A DNA stretch of 62,364 nt from positions 1 through 62,364 of the forward strand of contig JANWJV010000052.1 of NCBI GenBank assembly GCA_025451785.1, written 5' to 3'. Both the position numbers and the translations under genes were made by a program. The DNA is from Bacteroidia bacterium (GTDB taxonomy: Bacteria; Bacteroidota; Bacteroidia; JANWJV01). This document shows positions 58,813-62,364 of the stretch, piece after piece. The notes beneath the pieces are model-generated. The model searched no databases. It was given only the letters and a program-made list of their open reading frames with translations, and was not told the DNA's origin. Each line of letters starts with the position of its first letter. Positions within the stretch are counted from its first letter, which is position 1.

Positions 58813-59877
58813 ATGAAAAAGACACTCCTCACATCAGCGATCTGCATCACGGTGATCTGCTCGTACTGCCAGGACATCCATTTTTCGCAGTACAACTATT
58901 CAGCCCTCACACTCAACCCGGCGCTTACGGCAGCGTACAAGGACCTGCAGGCGACACTGCAGTACAAAGACCAGTGGCATAACCTGAACGGTTACCGCAC
59001 CATGGCCGCCACCTTCGAGATGAAGGCCGACCAGCGCCGCTGGATCGAACATGCCACCATGTCGAGGACCTACAAAAAGAAAATGATGAAGGGCATGGCC
59101 TTCGGCCTGCAACTCTTCTCCGACAAGGCGGGCGACGGCGCGCTGAAACAAACCCAGCTGAACATGAGCATGGCCTACCATGCGCACATCAGCGAAGGAA
59201 ACACCTTTTCCGCAGCGCTTATCGGGGGTGTGGTACAGCACAGCATCACGAGTATGGAGAACCTGCGCTGGAACAGCCAGTACTACGGAGGTCTTTACGA
59301 CCCATCCATGCCTTCAGAAGATTTCTCCAATCGTTCTTTCACCAACCCCGATTTCGGCATGGGCATCCTCTGGAGCCACGGCGAGCCCAACAGGTACCTC
59401 ACGGCCAATGACCAGAAACATTTCAACCTGGGTGTTTCCATCGCGCACCTTAACCGCCCGAAATATTCTTTCATCAGCGAAACGGAGCGCCTCAACATGA
59501 AAATGACCATGCATGGGAATACGATGTACGGCATCGCCAACTCTCCTCTCAGCACTGGTTTTTCCTTCTTCTACACAAAGCAGGGAAAAACGGATGAGCT
59601 TACCCTCGGCGGGCAAATGAAATACAAGTTCAAAGAAGAATCGCAGTATACGGGCTTCGTAAAAGGAGCGTCGCTCTCACTTGGCTGCTATTATAGAAAC
59701 AAGGACGCGGTGATCCCCTATCTACTGATAGAGATGGATGCCTATGCCATCGGGCTGAGCTATGACAGCAATATCTCAGGGTTAAAAACGGCTACGACCG
59801 GTCGGGGTGGGTTTGAAGTGACCTTGAGGTTAATGAACCTCAGTCCCTTCTTGTACCAGACTAACTCTAAAATTTAA
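58813..59877 (+). CDS. PorP/SprF family type IX secretion system outer-membrane protein
   Basis: 'QDIHFSQYNYSALTLNPALTAAYKDLQATLQYKDQWHNLNGYRTMAATFEM'. Confidence 0.93.
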   Translation: MKKTLLTSAICITVICSYCQDIHFSQYNYSALTLNPALTAAYKDLQATLQYKDQWHNLNGYRTMAATFEMKADQRRWIEHATMSRTYKKKMMKGMAFGLQLFSDKAGDGALKQTQLNMSMAYHAHISEGNTFSAALIGGVVQHSITSMENLRWNSQYYGGLYDPSMPSEDFSNRSFTNPDFGMGILWSHGEPNRYLTANDQKHFNLGVSIAHLNRPKYSFISETERLNMKMTMHGNTMYGIANSPLSTGFSFFYTKQGKTDELTLGGQMKYKFKEESQYTGFVKGASLSLGCYYRNKDAVIPYLLIEMDAYAIGLSYDSNISGLKTATTGRGGFEVTLRLMNLSPFLYQTNSKI

Positions 59878-62364
59878 CCATTCGGGTAACGGCATTTATT
59901 TCACCCGCCTCAATACGGATGAAATAAGTACCTGCCGGTAGATCGCTGACGTCGAGCGCAAGTACTTGCCCGCCTTCGTACAACCTTCCCTCGTTACGCA
60001 CGATACACAGCTTGCCGCTAAGGTCATAAACACTGAGCTTAACGTCTGAAGCCTTATCGAGGTGGAAGCTTATTTTTACATGACCAGCCGAAGGATTGGG
60101 AAATACACTGAGCTTATCTGCGGCAGACTTCGCCTTATCAACAATGCCTGTAGGAGGTGTATAATACTGGTCGCAGCAAAAAACCCCGCGGCCATGCGTG
60201 CCGATATAGATGCGTCCTGAATTGGATACCGGCTTCCATACTTTTCCTGAATCGATCATCTGCCAGGGCTCGAGGCGCTGCTGGCGGATGGAGAACACAG
60301 GGACGTTCGCCAATCCATTGCCGGTCTCTTTCGTCCACACAATGCTATTAGGGTTTTGTGTGATGTCCTCGGTCTTATAAACCCCCCACTCAGTTCCAAC
60401 AAGTACTCTCTTAGGATTGCTTTTCTCTATAAGTACGCTGTAAGCCGGAACTCCGGGAAGTTTGGCGGTGGTAACACCTTGTTTACTAAGGAAGTTAGGC
60501 GTAGCGCCCAACGCGTTGTTCGAATAATATACATAATCGGTATACCCGTAATTGGCAATACTCACCGCTACATTGTTCGCGTCGGCAGGATCAACCGAAA
60601 TGCCCGTAACATAACGTCCGCCGCCAAAGGTCTTTATCGTAGCCTGCTGAACAATGCAGGAAGTATTGAGCGTTACATTGTCGCCGATGTCGCCGGTAAC
60701 TGAATCAACAATAGCGGCCAGGTTGCTGAGGCGATACAAATATCCATTCGATGTTCCCACAAACAATACATCTCCATCGGCCGACCAGGCAAATGACTCC
60801 ACCTCGCCTGAAATGGTGCGGCCTACTTTAGAACTTCCTGCAATGCGGAACCACTCGGGCGTAACAGTAAAGTCGATGGCTTGCTTGGTAAGCCATATGC
60901 CGTTGTTGCTGCTGAAACCCACCACGATCTTCGACTGTATGATGTCCTGCACCTTGATCTGCTGCCCTTGTGTAAGCGCTACAGGCGTTTGATATCCGAA
61001 ATACTGTTTATCGGTGTTGCTCAACACACCAACAATGGAGTTAGCGGCATAGTTCTTATCGGCTGTATACAAAACAGAGTCCGGACTATTGGTAGCGTTA
61101 GCGCTTTCGTAGAGCGCAATGGGTGTTACAAAAGAAGCAAAGCCCGATCCTCCATAGCCCGTCATCTTGGTGATCTTGGAAGAGAAAAACCCTGAAGAGG
61201 TTCCGCCGTGGTTCGATGAGCGGGAGATCTTACCATAATATACCGAGGTAAAAAGGGCGTCGGGATTGATCTGCGATATCTCCGTATCAGCGCCGTCGCC
61301 GCCGCCAATGCGCACTGCCCACATCTGGTTGCTGCCGTTCGGATAGCCGGTCACGAACTGTGTTCCGTTGTCCTGTGTTCCCAGTGTAACACCATTGCCA
61401 AGCGGCGAAGTGTTGGCGTGCTCAAAGGCCATGGAATAACATTGGGTCACATTGTAGTTATCGTTCATCATGGCATAAGTGGGCTGGGCAGCATTCATAT
61501 TCAATGAACGCGAAACACCGCCATCACCTGCGATATAACAAGTGCCCGGTGTGTTCCTATCAAACAACACCACGTGCTTATCAGAATGTACATAGTAAGG
61601 ACTGGTAGTGCTTCCTTCAGTGGCTATCTGCGACCATTGTCCCAGGCCATAAGAAGTGGGCGTGTTCTGTTTCCAGCTCCACAGCTCCACTCCGCCCAGC
61701 ACAATATGTGTTTTATCAAAAGCATCAACGCCAAGTGCATTGTCATAATCGCCCTGGCCATTGGAACCGAACGGAGCAAAGAAAGTACTGCCTCCGGGGC
61801 CGATCAACTTCCAGCTGAGGCCTTTGTCAACGCTTTGCCAAACTCCGTGAAGGAAACCACCGGAGGTGGTAGTGGCATAAACGAAATTCGGATCGCTGGG
61901 TGAAAGCGCCAGTTCGATCCTCCCTGTATTGTTATTTGGAAGCATGGTGCCTCCCGTAGAAATACTAACGAAGGTGGCAGAGTCGCCGGTGAGCGACTTA
62001 TAACATTTAGCACCTACCGCAACAAACACAACACCATCAGGAGTTACTTCAATATCACTGGTACTTTGAGTGCTGGGATTGCCGTTGATAAAACGGATCG
62101 GGTGCATCCAGGTGATGCCCCCATTGAGTGTCATGCGCAAACCATAGTTAGTGGCAGCGTAGATCTTATTTGGATTATTGGGATCGAAGCCAATGCTGTT
62201 AATGCCGGCCCAGGCAGCGCTGGGCGCCAGGGCTGCAGGAATGGTAGAAGGGATCACATTAAAAGTATTGCCGCCGTCGGTCGACTTCCACATTCCTCCG
62301 CCCATCATACCGCCAGCTCCAAAGCCGTAGTTCCCGTAAAGGCCTTCGCCGGTACCGAAATAGA
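59867..62364 (-). CDS. BNR/sortilin-like propeller protein with T9SS type A sorting domain; N-terminus beyond window end
   Basis: 'WKSTDGGNTFN','VWQSVDKGLSWKLIGP','IYIGTHGRGVFCCDQYY'; C-terminus 'LSVFPNPSAGHVKISF...VKLSVYDLSGKL...LDVSDLPAGTYFIRIEAGEINAVTRMVKF'; frame open to window end. Confidence 0.9.
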   Translation of the reverse strand, partial: YFGTGEGLYGNYGFGAGGMMGGGMWKSTDGGNTFNVIPSTIPAALAPSAAWAGINSIGFDPNNPNKIYAATNYGLRMTLNGGITWMHPIRFINGNPSTQSTSDIEVTPDGVVFVAVGAKCYKSLTGDSATFVSISTGGTMLPNNNTGRIELALSPSDPNFVYATTTSGGFLHGVWQSVDKGLSWKLIGPGGSTFFAPFGSNGQGDYDNALGVDAFDKTHIVLGGVELWSWKQNTPTSYGLGQWSQIATEGSTTSPYYVHSDKHVVLFDRNTPGTCYIAGDGGVSRSLNMNAAQPTYAMMNDNYNVTQCYSMAFEHANTSPLGNGVTLGTQDNGTQFVTGYPNGSNQMWAVRIGGGDGADTEISQINPDALFTSVYYGKISRSSNHGGTSSGFFSSKITKMTGYGGSGFASFVTPIALYESANATNSPDSVLYTADKNYAANSIVGVLSNTDKQYFGYQTPVALTQGQQIKVQDIIQSKIVVGFSSNNGIWLTKQAIDFTVTPEWFRIAGSSKVGRTISGEVESFAWSADGDVLFVGTSNGYLYRLSNLAAIVDSVTGDIGDNVTLNTSCIVQQATIKTFGGGRYVTGISVDPADANNVAVSIANYGYTDYVYYSNNALGATPNFLSKQGVTTAKLPGVPAYSVLIEKSNPKRVLVGTEWGVYKTEDITQNPNSIVWTKETGNGLANVPVFSIRQQRLEPWQMIDSGKVWKPVSNSGRIYIGTHGRGVFCCDQYYTPPTGIVDKAKSAADKLSVFPNPSAGHVKISFHLDKASDVKLSVYDLSGKLCIVRNEGRLYEGGQVLALDVSDLPAGTYFIRIEAGEINAVTRMVKF

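Noticed and set aside
59867-59877. Overlap of the PorP/SprF and BNR-protein 3' ends as a regulatory antisense system
   Set aside because: An 11-bp convergent tail overlap is common in compact genomes; nothing else supports function

Overview
The window is ordinary-density chromosomal DNA from a Bacteroidota member, probably Chitinophagales/Sphingobacteriales-like. This is inferred from type IX secretion (T9SS) cargo, PorP/SprF proteins, SprB repeats and TTG-N18-TAnnTTTG promoters. I see no rRNA, tRNA, CRISPR array, prophage or IS element. Main blocks: (i) a truncated giant SprB-repeat surface protein at the left edge (-). (ii) A housekeeping stretch at about 4-24 kb: HEAT-cyclophilin lipoprotein, ABC exporter, PlsC, radical SAM, NUDIX, pyrE, birA, rsfS-ftsH-LUD-cdsA-gdhA-psd, yjjG, upp, deacetylase, wecB, radC, rpsT. 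(iii) A tightly packed six-gene + strand operon (24538-36872): an 11-repeat T9SS type-B adhesin, PorP/SprF, a PD40/PKD/OmpA protein, an exported unknown, a propeller-sensor SpoIIE phosphatase, and a SiaC/DUF1987 protein. (iv) A two-subunit 2-oxoacid:ferredoxin oxidoreductase plus ferredoxin (-), divergent from an 11-subunit nuoABCDHIJKLMN operon with no nuoEFG and one extra unknown gene at its end. (v) A class II ribonucleotide reductase with an intragenic 7-bp tandem repeat. (vi) A second SprB-repeat adhesin with its own PorP/SprF, and a truncated T9SS type-A BNR/sortilin-like protein at the right edge. The best candidate for an undescribed system is the adhesin-secretion operon carrying its own phosphatase/SiaC partner-switching pair. 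The second is the proposed ferredoxin-linked complex I region. All assignments come from reading the sequence and recalling protein families; no database search was run.
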